NCBI GenBank assembly: GCA_018806985.1
Contig: JADANN010000446.1
Location: 348,501 to 412,500 of the forward strand
DNA length: 64,000 bases
Origin: Angiostrongylus vasorum
Taxonomy: Eukaryota > Nematoda > Chromadorea > Rhabditida > Metastrongylidae
Reading direction: 5' to 3'
In this document: positions 1 to 11,081 of the stretch, in pieces
Numbering within the stretch: the stretch's first letter is position 1
How the letters are laid out: each line of letters starts with the position of its first letter
Position numbers and translations under genes: made by a program
Notes under the pieces: generated by a model
Database searches by the model: none
Told to the model about the DNA's origin: nothing
The model's input: only the letters and a program-made list of their open reading frames with translations

Positions 1-45
1 ATCGACCAACAACACCAACAACAGCGACAACGACAACGACAACGG
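1..45. repeat. CAA/CGA-rich simple sequence
   Basis: The window opens with imperfect trinucleotide repeats of CAA and CGA type (ccaacaacacc, then cgacaacgacaacgac). No coding frame can be tied to it. Confidence 0.6.
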
Positions 46-1070
46 AGACCTATACCAACCTCGCATCAGCTAAAGAAGATCAGTTTATAAGATCATATAA
101 ATAAATACATGCTATTCATTGCTAGGAAAGTGCAGAAAATGAAACTCTAGGGTTTTTCTTCTTCGGAAATGTTGCCCCAATCTATTGTTCTCAAGAAAAA
201 AAGCTAAAGCGAGTCTCGTGCTTCACAGTCAACTGTTAATTCACGGCCGTGCTTGAAAAGCTCCATAGAGAAGTAACAAAAGAAGATCTCGAGGAAATAT
301 GAGCTGCAGTACTGGGGAAACTTGAAGCTTCTGAAGTTGCAAAAAGCATGCAAAACACAAAGGACATACAGCTACTCTGAAAAAAGTTAGAGTATTGAAG
401 TGATCGCAGACTGCGCACATACGAATTATGTACTTAATCTAGATGGATAGTTAAGAAGACCGCCCGCGCTTATATCAACCCGCGGCACTCCTTTATAGAG
501 GCGACATGCTATCCTATTGGTGGAAAATCGTAACACCAGGATCGCGTTTGGGTGCAGAAAGAGGAACATCCATAAAATGAACAACTATCACTCAATCTTC
601 TTACTGTCTGGCATCCATAAAATTTTCTCCTGACTTATCTTGAACCGGACTGGAAGAGCCACAGATGAGGAGGAGGCTAGTGAGCAGGCAGTATTTCAGA
701 AAGTATTCGGCTCAATAAGGCACGTGCCTGCGACAACGAATTTCACTGAGTTATCGCAAAACTAGGAGTGATCGATATCTTTCACTTTTAGCCAATTAAG
801 GAAGATCCATTGACTCAGTCTACGTAGTACTTGCTCAGTACACAAAGGTTCTTCATGAACTATATATAACAACTTTCCAACAAGAATTGATAGCGTTCTA
901 TGCAACGTTAGTTGAAAACGCTCGATGCTGATTTTTTCGAGAACTGAGAATATTTCCTGCATCAGAGGCAATCTTAGATATTGGAAACTTTGAAGATTCA
1001 CACTGTAGGCTTTGTTTTGGAAGAGATGGTTGACTCTAAACTATTTCCCGTGGCTTACCAACATATCAAG
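46..1070. other. Gene-free stretch with one decayed coding remnant
   Basis: No gene recognised. On the plus strand, about 238-395, one frame reads a Lys/Glu-rich helix-like peptide (LEKLHREVTKEDLEE, one internal stop, then AAVLGKLEASEVAKS). It looks like decayed transposon coding sequence, family unknown. The open frame on the minus strand at 762-1001 has no recognised motif. Confidence 0.3.
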
Positions 1071-1074
1071 TCAG

Positions 1075-1560
1075 TCTGCGGTGGGGAACGAACGCGCTAT
1101 TGCCCTTTCCGGTAAGTAGCGCACTCACCACCACACCATGCGGGTCCTTCGTTTCGCCTGTCTCTCAACTAGTTCTATTGATCTTTTGCCATCAGCAATC
1201 ACCCGTCAGCGGGATTGATCTGGGAAGCCCAAATAGGCAATGAACCCAGTTAAGCTGAGGCTGCAGTTATAATCACAATTTTGACTTATTATTTACTGCC
1301 TACTCTTTTTAGCGGCAGGGTATGTACTGCGAAATATAACTTTAATGATGCTGAGATATGAGACGAAAGACCCGCATGGTGTGGTGGTGAGCGCGCTACT
1401 CCCCGGAAAGGATAATAGCGCGTTCGTTCCCCACCGCAGACACCTGCTGTCCGGAGTTTTGCAAATATCTCAGCATCATTAAAGTTATATTTCGCAGAAC
1501 ATACCCTGCTGCTAAAAAGAGTAGGCAGTAAATAATAAGTCGAAATTGTGATTATATCAA
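1075..1560. repeat. SINE-B, two copies in inverted orientation
   Basis: Two copies of one repeat face each other, about 1075-1358 on minus and 1356-1560 on plus. Shared blocks include the GGGAACGAACGCGCTATT stretch and the tail GTAGGCAGTAAATAATAAG. The same family recurs near 8524-8985, 41820-42070 and 48965-49365. The block TGGTGTGGTGGTGARCGCG followed by CGCGTTCGTTCCCC resembles a decayed tRNA A-box/B-box pair, so I infer a tRNA-derived SINE. Not autonomous. Confidence 0.7.
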
Positions 1561-2049
1561 GTCAGTAATTCTATTTTTCGAGATATGTTTGGTAGAAATT
1601 TGTCAAAAGTCCTAAATAACCAATTCAACAGCGCGTGTGGTACTTAAAAATTAATATTGTTTTCATTAAATATTTTAGTCTTTTTGCACCATCGTTTTTA
1701 TGTCTTATTGAGCAGATCCCGGCATTTCTTGTAATCGTTTCCACGATTCAATTATCCACGAACGTCTTCGAACTTTTCATGTGTGCGTTTGTTTGGTGCT
1801 CGAGGACTGCGGTCTTCTTTATGAATTTCGTTGAATGCTTGTCTAATCGATTCCAGCTGGAGAACTGGGATGGTGGAGCCATGACGTTCGCATTTGGATT
1901 GCATGAACTCAACTGTTCCCAAACAAGTAAAGTATGAATTGCCTGATCGCGTAGGGATGACAGGATTGGTGACCCTGTGGCGAGATCGAATCAACACCGT
2001 GTTCGTGATGAACGCGTCACTTCTACTGCGCTACAAGCCCCAGTTGGTT
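1561..2049. other. Gene-free stretch
   Basis: AT-rich sequence with no recognised gene or repeat. Confidence 0.3.
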
Positions 2050-2337
2050 TAATAAAAGCTAAAAAACCCCTTGGCATCGATCAATCCCCTGAGGGATGCG
2101 CCATGCATTCGACTTCATTAAATATCGTTGGAGGTGACTGAATGCATATCTGGGCTTTACAAAGACTCGCAGTGACCTGCCAATGTATCGTGTCAGTGCT
2201 GCTATCCTTCCAGACAAGTTTGGTGCCAATTTGCGGAAACTGGAGGAATGGAAGGCTTGGTGGGCCATGGGCGCGGGATCGATTCCACGTGTGTGTCGCA
2301 GAGCGCCTCCAACCATTGCGCCACACGCGCCGTTAAG
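2050..2337 (-). repeat. SINE-A (tRNA-derived), full length
   Basis: About 290 bp. Read on the minus strand it begins with a tRNA-like head (A-box TGGCGCAATGGTTGG, B-box region GGAATCGATCC), then the body blocks CCCACCAAGCCTTCCAT, GGTATGCA-type and ATTGATCGATGCC. At least 20 copies of this family occur in the window in both orientations. Confidence 0.85.
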
Positions 2338-2639
2338 TGATTTAATACTTCTATAAAATAAAGCTTTATAAGAAGCTTTTTTATTTTGGCCCTTTCAAAA
2401 AATGAACTATACAAGAAATATTTTATAGGATAATATTATAAAATGTGAGGTTTGCAACGGTCAGAAAACTGTTTTTCATATTTTCTCTTACTTTTGTTTC
2501 AGTATGTAAAGTTAAAAAGGAACTATGACGTGCTGAACTAAATTTAGCAGTAGTTACTTATTTGATCTAAATGCATTGTGCTCCATGCATGTCAGTGCTA
2601 TGTCTTAGCACTGACTATATGAGATGAGTCCGATAAAGC

Positions 2640-3535
2640 TGTGCTATCTTGAAGAAATTATTTATAGTCACTCTTGAGAATGCCATGAGAAAAACTGAAA
2701 TGGGATAAGATGAAATGAAAGTCGATGGTTGGCAGCTAAATCTTCTTTGCCTTGCCGATGATATCGCTCTTATAACATCAAGCATTATGCATGCGGAATA
2801 AATGAGTGCTACAGCGTTTGTGGGAAAACTGCTATCTATTTGAATCTTAAGAAAATAAGATGCTTGTGAGAAACGGATTCGTTTTTGATGCTTCTTAACG
2901 CCTAACGGATATCCCTGAATGTTCCAAGGTTGGGTATCTGGATAGAGGATTCGACGTGGTGGATAAATTAGCTCTGAGCCCGGACATGAAGAAATGAGCG
3001 AGTTGGAGAGCGTGAAAAACCATCGAGGTTGTTGCAAAAATGAAAGCGAAGAGCGGAATTCATGCATCTTTCTGACATCTCTGAGATTTTGGCTCTATCC
3101 CAACTGAATGAATTATCACTCTATCGAAAGGACGCTCAATTGAGGGGTTGGTGCTATGAATATCCAGTTTAATGCCCAAAATAGAGAAAACCTGAAGTTT
3201 CACGACTGGTCTTGGAGCAAAGATCAGAGTTGCTAACGCATTCACCAAGATTTCGATAACTAGGTGTGCTGCTCATGTGATGAGTCTCGACGAATACCGT
3301 TAGAAAAGACGTGTTTATCATAATACGAGGTTCCAAGGGTTATTAAGTGTACGGAAAGAAGACCACAAAAACAGTCAGACTTTTTCACGAAGGTCGCAGA
3401 AGAAAAACGAAGTGTTCATCAATTCTTCAGAACGTACAGACTCCACTGAGTCACTCTTCAACGCAACAAGGTGAAATGCAGACCTTGCTGATACTGGCCG
3501 TGGTCACCCAACGGTCATTTGACGTGATCACATAG
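2640..3535 (+). pseudogene. RTE-type LINE reverse transcriptase, 3' part, decayed
   Basis: The plus strand, with several stops and frame changes, reads the C-terminal half of an RTE-clade non-LTR retrotransposon polyprotein. VTLENAMRKTEMG is followed by KVDGWQLN and the catalytic box LADDIALIT (usual F/LADDI) near 2745-2790. After that come YLDRGFDVVDKLALSPDMK, ASWRA-KTIEVVAK and SITRCAAHVMSLDEYR, in the order expected from the palm and thumb through the C-terminal domain. A DHxGRRPTRWxDFF-like region follows near 3350. No endonuclease domain is present, as expected for a 5'-truncated copy. A second, shorter copy lies at 18515-18850. Confidence 0.75.
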
Positions 3536-3539
3536 GAAT

Positions 3540-5300
3540 TAAACAAACATATATATGATTAATACAAGAAAAAAAACGAAAGTGGGTTAGTTCGTGGAAT
3601 GGCCGTTGTAGCGTTGGAAAGATGTAGACAACAAAATTTGTAGCCAAAGTTTCGCACAATGCTGTGACAACCGAGTTTCGAGAAATAGGCGTCACCTACG
3701 GGAATGTGGAACGAATGTTCAAGGATGCTGTGTTGGTGAATTTTGAGCATGGGAACACTTTTAAGTCTTAACATTTTTCCAGACAATTGAGATCGAAGTC
3801 ATAACATCCTTGAATCCAAGAAGAGACACATTTGTGTGAGTTGTCCCCGTTGATTTGGTTACACATGGGAAACAGGACTTTTTGACTTAAAAGATTTCCT
3901 GTCTAACTGCTTTCCACTGAAAACTCTGGACATGAGTAGTTCTACTTTTTGAATCTAATTTTCTTAGAATTTCTTTAATTTGCAGCGAAGCGATCAGTGA
4001 TTACTTGATGCAATATGAACCCTCGTTTCAAAGAGCTTAGAAACTCATAGAAGATTTTTTGCAGTAACCTATCAATATATTTGGATCTGCAAGAAGCTAA
4101 AAGCAAAATTTTTTACTCTCATTCTACTTTGTTTTTGAACTATGGAATGAATAGTTGCCGATTTGGACGGCCATTATGGAAAATGTAGTTCACCCTTGAG
4201 TCTTCAGAGGAGGACGTTCATTCGTTTTTTGATGGTAATCACAGTCAACCACTGTGTCCAGGTGCTCCAACTGTGTTGACTTCCTTTGAGAAGTCAACGT
4301 GAGGAACGAGTAAGTGCTACAGAGCAGCAGGAAAAGAGCATCCTAAGTTGACTGCAAAGTGTCTACGATGTAGTGAAAAGAGCTGCATGGTCCAGCACAT
4401 TCCCTCTACCTTCCTTGACCGCGCTCCATTATAATATGGGTTTTAGTTGGTGTCAACGTGGCAATGTAAGGAGCGACTCTTTCTCAAAAAAACCCCCAGC
4501 TAAGATCAAACATATGCCAAGAGTCCGACGAGTTTTCTACTCTTCGGTTCTCGTCAAAAATACAAGGAATGTCATCGAATCAAAGTCTTGTGCTCTTTGT
4601 GTCACTTATCCCACTTTGGAGACTAATATCAGCCAGAAAAGTTAGCTCTTACGACTGAACTACATCAGGAAAACTTCGCTCTGACAATCTACATATTCTG
4701 TTCTGTATATTTTTTTACACTTTGAAAGTTTTTACAGAAGAGAACTAATTCATATTTGTTATTTTTTCTATCGTGTTATGGTATTTCTTTCTGCCATTTT
4801 TTTCTGCGAACTCATCATCATCCCACCCCCAATACCTGAGATCCTATATAGCACACCTTAGGTTGATAACGTGGGCGGAAAAGTGATCATGCAGTTGCCT
4901 TAAGACATAGGTGAATTCAAGAGAAGAGTCATATGTTTCGGCTTCGTAGGTTTTGCTTATTCGTTTTACCCCGCAGATGCCTCTTCATATGTGTTGATTG
5001 TATACTTGCACAAATTCTACGAATAGCCTTCTATCGTTTGAGTGGGAGTCGTTGTGGAAGCGGTTCGTGATGACCTTCAATTTCCAGATGAGTTTAACGT
5101 TTACTAAAAAGAAAGCTTGGTAAGCTATGCATGCAGCAAGTTGTTAGAGGAAGACTACGCACTTCTTCATCAAAATAATAAGGCCTTAATCTCACAGCAT
5201 GAGCCTCCAGCAAGCAAAGTCTACTGGTCATCTTTTACCTGAGTAGCCAGTGCACCGGAAAAACAAGCTCTGACCTTGATGGCATCCGTTTGAATTTATG
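3540..5300. other. Gene-free stretch
   Basis: About 1.8 kb of AT-rich sequence. Open frames of 75-90 codons at 3559-3786 (minus) and 4373-4645 (plus) have no family motif, splice pattern or composition that would support them. I see nothing else here. Confidence 0.3.
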
Positions 5301-5309
5301 TAAATGAAA

Positions 5310-5705
5310 GCGATTTTTGCTCTCTCTTGCGCTGTGGTATGGGCAGGATAAAACAGCGGTAGTGATGTCTGTTATCACGAGCATGGTGCTAGCTCGATTC
5401 TGCTGCGGGCCAACCCAACCTCTCATCCCTCCGGGGGTCGGGAAATGGTACCGGACTTGTCGGGAAAAAACACCCTACAATCGAAATGGGAACGCTGCAG
5501 CCCGGCTATGTCAAGAGTCCAGGGAGAACTGGTCGACCTGCATTCTAAGACACTCAAGATGAAATGGAAGTCCTCAAGCAGCAACCGAAGCCACACGTAA
5601 AATTTGGAAGATCTTCGTGGACAGTGGATGCGAGGAAACGAATTGGATGTGAGAAGTGCTGGGATCCACACAGTGGACTTGAAGACGGATTAGACGAAAT
5701 AAAAA
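5310..5705 (+). repeat. SINE-C (tRNA-derived)
   Basis: The head carries a B-box-like TAGCTCGATTCTG; the body shares GGTACCGGACTTGTCGGG, CAAGATGAAATGGAAGTCC and GTGCTGGGATCCACACAG with copies near 23320-23560, 24950-25215 (minus), 35230-35620, 45890-46120 and 46800-47145 (minus). It ends in an A-rich tail (ATAAAAAAATAAAAAAAAAA). The central part (CCCTCCGGGGGTCGG, ATTGGTACC-like) is related to SINE-A. Confidence 0.75.
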
Positions 5706-7480
5706 AATAAAAAAAAAAATTACTAGCATTATGGCGACTAAATATTGTTCTTTAGCAGGACATTATTTGCTAATCGAGCTACAACTTCTTTATTAATTGA
5801 TGGGTAATAGTTGGTGACAGTGTTTTATGAAACTAGTTTTGTTTTGGTTCACAATAAATTGACAATATATTGATTATCCAAAGGCTAACACGAAATTCTT
5901 GGATAGATTTATTTCCGTTGATATTTGTGTGGTACTACTCACAATCATCAAGACCACACTGATTCGATTCGAGTATCTACCAGACATCCAGTCTCCGGCG
6001 ATGTCGTGTTATTCTATTCCGGCTCGAGTTGTATTAAGTAGAGTAGGATACGAATGAAGAAACGTCGCGTTTGATGGCAACGATTTTCTTTCCACAAGGA
6101 AGAAACGGAGAGTTATAGGGAGCCTTGACGAAAGGATCTCTTCCGCCCCGTCATGATGGGTAGCGAATTCATGCACAACAAATCTTATGCATGATGCAAT
6201 CATTGTGAAATAAACATCCTTCTACTGTCAGCGAGGATCCCATCGTCTAATTGAAGTATTATTTGTTGGTCTTCATGCTCTTGATTTAACGCTTCCCCAT
6301 CTAAAATCTTTTGTTGCATGCAGCTTATGGAGGCCTGGAGCCATCAAATCGTAAATTATTATTACAATTAGATATAGATACGTTATGAATCACTCGCTTT
6401 AATTGGTGCTAATAACGTCCGTCACGACTTTAGGTGTTCTCATTGTCCAGTTGTTTCCTCATTGCTCGAGCTGACAAATCTACAAAATCGTCAAGTCTGA
6501 TGGATGTTAAAACTGGTTTCTACACGAAAAGGTATTTTTGATTCCATCGGTCGGTGAAAACTAAGTCGTGGCAAGCATGAAGGGCTTTTAAATGAAATAA
6601 GAGAGTCTTTTATGCCAAAAAAAATGTTTGCAGGGAGTTGGTTGTTTTATAGTTACAGTTACCTCTACCTCTGATCATCGTGAAGTAAGGTGGCAGTGGT
6701 GAAGTATGGTGATGATTTTTGAGCCTTTTTTCATTGTTTTCCACTTTGAAAAAATCTAACGCAGAAGTGATTCCGACTTCTAAGTCTTTAGATAAAAAAA
6801 ACCTTTGTGATCATTCGATTGACTAATCGGGAGTGATGCTTCGGCAAATTGACACGTCAAGAACAGAGAATCATAAAAGGGATAAAAAAGGGATAAAAAA
6901 GGAATAAAAACTCTTCTTGGTAAATTTATTATCACACATTAACTTTTCTGGTTATTGGAAGTTTTATTTCTGGTTTGCCAGTGAAAGCTGTGTTTTCCAG
7001 TCCCAGACCTCCGACAATGATCTGTTGTGATTTGTCGAAGTTCTCCATTCTGATTGGATTCGTTATTGAAGCGGCTGTGGTTGAAAATATGTTCCTGAAG
7101 AGGTAGAATCTAATGAAATCGGATTTACAATAGTGTGCAGCCGATACAGGAATGGTTAACGCCGTGTGAAGAAGCGCCAAGTGTGTGCTGAACACTGTAT
7201 GTGATCAATCACAGAATTGCTCCAACAGACCCCACATGTCTCTAATAAGGGGTTTGTTCAAAAAGATTCCGCGTTCTGCGATCGACTGATAGTGTCGATA
7301 TTGAGTGTTTAGCCCAGGATGCCTTTATCGCTAAAAATTATCGTTTAGGTTAGTTAGTTTAAGATCAATTTTGGCGAGCAAACCTCCACTCAAAATTTTT
7401 AGAACAGGATCCAAACACCGATTATCATAATGCTATCAAGATTTCAATGATTCTTAAAGTTATAAAAAGTTCTTAAAGTA
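5706..7480. other. Gene-free stretch
   Basis: No gene recognised. 6873-6909 holds three near copies of GGGATAAAAAA. The minus-strand open frame at 6932-7195 has no recognisable domain. Confidence 0.3.
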
Positions 7481-7642
7481 ACGATTGATCGTTATGTTTA
7501 GAGCAACCCCACTTCTATGATGATTCCGCCTTTGGAGCTCGGATCTAAGAGCCACGTCTTCTGCTTAGGATCTCATTGACTGCTTTGCCTTTTGTTAATG
7601 TAACTGGATTGGAGTATGCGAAGTCTGAATTTATTCCCTTAC

Positions 7643-10600
7643 CTGTTTACTTCGGTGTTGCAGATGGTTTCCACTTGACCAAACTGCTTTACAGCCGGTA
7701 CTGTCCAACTAGCAAATGGTCGGAAATCGTTGAAGTTAGCAGGTGATTCGCTTGATAAACCAGCACCATACACTTCCCAGTACCTTAAAATCTACTGCAC
7801 TGCTTTACCACTCCTAGAACAGTTCCAATATAGCCATGTTCAACTTGTGGAACAACCATGCAACTACCGACAAAACCCACCAGAGCATGATATTATTGGC
7901 GGTGGCATAACCGGTAATTTGGCTCCAGTCATAGAAATTGGTGTAGATACCGACAGTAAGTCCGTACATATGGGCTCTTGCCAGAATACAATTGATGAAG
8001 TCGATGTTCGTTTGGATGGATGGGAACCAGTTTATTGGCGATGTAATCTTAAATTGCATGCTAAGCGTCCTTGTTAGGAGTTTAACACCTGGCGAATGAT
8101 TTCGTTTTTACTTTCTTAATTTAATAACGCCGAAACGCAGTGGTTAGAAGTAGCCGATGCATGTATGACCGCTGGTTCGACTACTCATCAGGAAAGCAAT
8201 TCCTTCCGAGTCTGTAACTTAGTGCCAGACATGTCTACGCAAAGTTCTTTCAAATATAAAACAGCCGGGGACTATTTATAGCAAGTACGTGTGGACCTGT
8301 AGTAGAGCTATCCTAAGATTTCAAGAAGGATGCTCTCGACCGCCATTAAACCACATTTGTGAAGAAAGCAAAGAATGACCCTTTATTCACATGCAAATCC
8401 GAAGACTTCTTTGATGAAGGATGCGAAGCAACAATCTGAATTAAAGAAAAGCTAAGATCCGCATAACATATGAGGGTGGGTTGTCCAAAAATTATATTGA
8501 CGCATATTACAATTTTAAATAATTTGGACAATAAAGGGTAGTAGTGCGTTTGTTCCCCACCGTGAACACCTGCGGTCCGGAGTTTCGCAAATATCTCAGC
8601 ATTATAGAAGTTATATTTTGCAACATGCTCTGCCATTAAAGAGAGTAGGAAGTAAATAAAAAGATTAAGATTGTGATTATAACTATAGCCTCAGCTTAAC
8701 TGGGTTCATTGCCTATTTGGGCTTCCCAGATCAACCCCGTTGACAAGGGATTGCTGATGGCAGTGATCGATGGAACTAGCTGAGAGACAAGCGAAGAAGG
8801 AGCCGCATGTTGTGGTGGTGAACGCGTTAGCCTCCGGAAAAGGTAATAGTGCGTTCGTTCCTCACCGCAAACACCTGCGGTGCGGAGTTTTGCAAATATC
8901 TCAGCATCATAGAAATTATATTTTGCAACCTACTCTGCTATTAAAGACAGTAGGAAGTAAATAAAAAGGTTAAGATAATAATTTGGACAGTTGGGTGGTT
9001 TTTACACTACGACTGTCCGTATTTGCATCGCAGCAGTGTTGGATTGTCGGCTGTTTATAGAAGCGTACCTGAATCCACACAGATCGAACTGTTATTTGGG
9101 AATTTCTCAGGTTGTTGTACATCTCATCGAATTGTACAGCTCCAGTTTTTACGGAATTTGGTTGAGGCGTCATGTACACTTCAGTACCGACACCAGCGGC
9201 AAATATATTATTTGAATTTTACGAAAACAAATAAACAAACGGAAAAAGTGCCTGATAGAGAAGAAATGACTCAGTTTCTAACAAACCAGCGTAAGCATTG
9301 CGAATATTGGACGAAACGTACGGATCGAATTGTCCTTGAGCAGTCGGACTATAAGCTCTGTAAAAAGGCAAAATTCTTACATATCCGAAAATCACGCCTG
9401 AACAAGGGGCGCGTGTAGCGCAGTGGTCGGAGGCGTTCTGCAGCACACACATGGAATCGATCCCCGTCCCCATGGCCCACCAAGCCTTCCATCACTCCGG
9501 GGTCGGCAAATTGGTACCAAACTTGTCTGGGAGGATAGCAGCACTGGCTCGATACATCGGCATGCCATCGCGAGTCATTGTAAAGGCCAGATATGCATTC
9601 AATCACCTCCAAACGATGCTCAATGAAGTCGAATGCATGGCGCATCCTTCAGGGTTTGATCAACGCCGAGAGGTTTATCCCTTATCGTTTTTATCCAAAG
9701 ATCACTAAGCATTCAGATAGTTTTGAGAAGATATTCCAGAAAAGTATTTTTAAAGCTGTTTTGAGTATTAACATTCTTGCATTATCGTCCTTTGTCGTGA
9801 TAATTCTTCAGCTGTTGAGAAATCATGTTTCAAACGAAGTCAACCATCATGTCCAATATTCACGATTGCTTTTCTCTGCAAAACTCTTTTTTCTAAGAAA
9901 AAAATAAAGATTTGTGGGCGTGGAACCGCGATGAATAATTGGAGTTCATCCTTTTTCTGCTCATTACAGTATCCAAGTTGAGAATCATTCCAGCAGGTCG
10001 ATTAAAGCAGCCATCTAAGATGAAACATACCAAGAATCACGTTAGTCTTGGCAGCGAACTAGTCACAAGTCGGTAAACCTCCCTAGGATTCATAACAATC
10101 GGAGGTTGCGTCTAATGCCGAGCTGAGGCGTCCAGGCGTACTTGACCATGAAGTTGACGAGAGAAAAAACCACGTGGACATGCACGACACCAAGGAACAA
10201 AATAAGGTAAAGCTCTTGATGTTGATCAATCTCTGAAGAATGTGCCATCAAATCGACTTCATTAAGCATCGTAAGAAGTAATGTGACTAATTGGCTTATT
10301 TGGCATATAAGTCATGACTTGCGGTGTTCAACCGAAAAATTCAATTCTGTGCTTTTCTACTTTCCCAGACGTGTCTAGCACCAAATCTACCGGCACTGAA
10401 AGGATGGAGAACATTATTCACTTGGATATGGACTCGAACCAGGAACCTTGTGTGCATTGCAAGGCATATGCAACCCCTGTGGCAGAGGCTCCTCCTGCAA
10501 GCCTAATTAATTGTGAAGTACCAAAGATTTTTACCATAAGAGATTTTTACATGGCTTGAAATACCTGATAAAGGCGACGTTGTACAGATTTTGTCTCATA

Positions 10601-10782
10601 CAATGAAACGTAAACAATGTCGTCGGTGCAGAGAGATCGACTGCATATGCGGTATAGGGCTGCAAATGGGGCCGTTATAAAATAGATTCTCTTATTACAG
10701 CAAACATACACAAAAAATAAACAGCTGTCTTTTCCAGTACAGGATTTAGCTTCTGGTTTTGTTGACTCAAAGCAAAAAGCAT
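7643..10782 (-). CDS. LYS-family (GH25-like) lysozyme, six or seven exons, one broken splice acceptor
   Basis: Secreted nematode lysozyme-like protein, expected to act on bacterial cell wall in gut or immune tissue (family knowledge). Exons on minus: 10782-10699, 10659-10565, 9357-9287, 9196-9069, 8047-7881 and 7783-7643; all phases join. Exon 1 plus the start of exon 2 gives a hydrophobic leader (TAVYFLCMFAPYTAYA) before VDLSAP, the usual mature start. Family landmarks follow: FIRAYSP, NIRNAY, EVYMTPQPNS, QFDEMYNNL, TVRSVWIQ, TSPINW, NFINxILARA-type, TVGIYTNFYDWSQITG, LWYWEVYG and WTVPAVKQFGQVE. After VN the last exon is unclear; an exon after TTTTTAG near 7330 would add a few residues. The acceptor before exon 4 reads CG. 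The D-x-E expected of GH25 enzymes is W-I-Q here. The chosen start, ATG 10782, gives a long n-region and is uncertain. Introns 2 and 4 are swollen by SINEs. Confidence 0.85.
8385..8475 (+). repeat. SINE-C fragment
   Basis: 3' fragment sharing GCAAATCCGAAGAC, GAAGGATGCGAAG and AAGATCCGCA with the copy near 61860-61970. It lies in intron 4 of the lysozyme gene. Confidence 0.5.
8524..8985 (+). repeat. SINE-B, tandem arrangement inside lysozyme intron 4
   Basis: Two 3' units (about 8535-8680 and 8848-8978), each with TTTTGCAAATATCTCAGCAT-like and GTAGGAAGTAAATAAAAAG blocks. They flank one head region (CTCAGCTTAACTGGGTTCATT, GTGGTGGTGAACGCG). This reads as a one-and-a-half-unit head-to-tail copy. 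Confidence 0.7.
9197..9198 (-). other. Lost 3' splice site of lysozyme intron 3
   Basis: On minus the intron end reads TTTGCCG followed by CTGGTGTC. Phase and protein family place the exon start at 9196, so AG should stand where CG stands. The next AG downstream (CTGAAG, exon from 9178) keeps the reading frame. Confidence 0.7.
9407..9685 (+). repeat. SINE-A inside lysozyme intron 2
   Basis: Well-preserved copy with head GTGTAGCGCAGTGGTCGG, GGAATCGATCC and tail GCCGAGAGGTTTATCCC. It starts about 50 bp from the acceptor of exon 3, in antisense to the gene. Confidence 0.85.
10205..10500 (-). repeat. SINE-A, old copy in lysozyme intron 2
   Basis: Diverged minus-strand copy: the 3' end (AAGCTCTTGATGTTGATCAAT) is at left and a tRNA-like head with GGTTCGAGTCC at right (near 10430-10445). 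Confidence 0.6.
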
Positions 10783-11081
10783 CAATTCATTTCATCATCA
10801 ACTCATATTTGTTTCCGCTCCTTAGGCAGCAAGCCAAGGCTTCGTGGTTCGACTTCATCGTCACCTACGGTAAGAGGTCGAGTCATCCGACTAGACGGAG
10901 TAGTCGCTATCAGCTTAACAAATCTTTCCATCCATTTCGGAGAAAATTCAACTAGAAATTCATTCGGAAAACAAGGGGAGACTAGTCAAATTTTGGCAGT
11001 TTGCATTAAAAGGTCTCACCGAAAGAAGGAAGAAAGATAGACTGGGATCGATTACTAATTTCAACAAGAATCGGCACAGTT

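Noticed and set aside
2615..3067. 150-codon minus-strand frame
   Set aside because: Antisense of the RTE reverse-transcriptase remnant on plus, where the LADDI box is visible.
7730..8077. 115-codon plus-strand frame
   Set aside because: Antisense shadow of lysozyme exons 5 and 6 on minus.
8477..8535. Possible mariner-like MITE (TTGTCCAAAAATTATATTGA ... AATTTGGACAA)
   Set aside because: The ends are only about 8 bp complementary and no TA duplication is clear.
9349..9708. Open frames of 67-104 codons on both strands
   Set aside because: They are translations of a SINE-A copy; the same peptides recur at 12474, 52732, 54468 and 58440.
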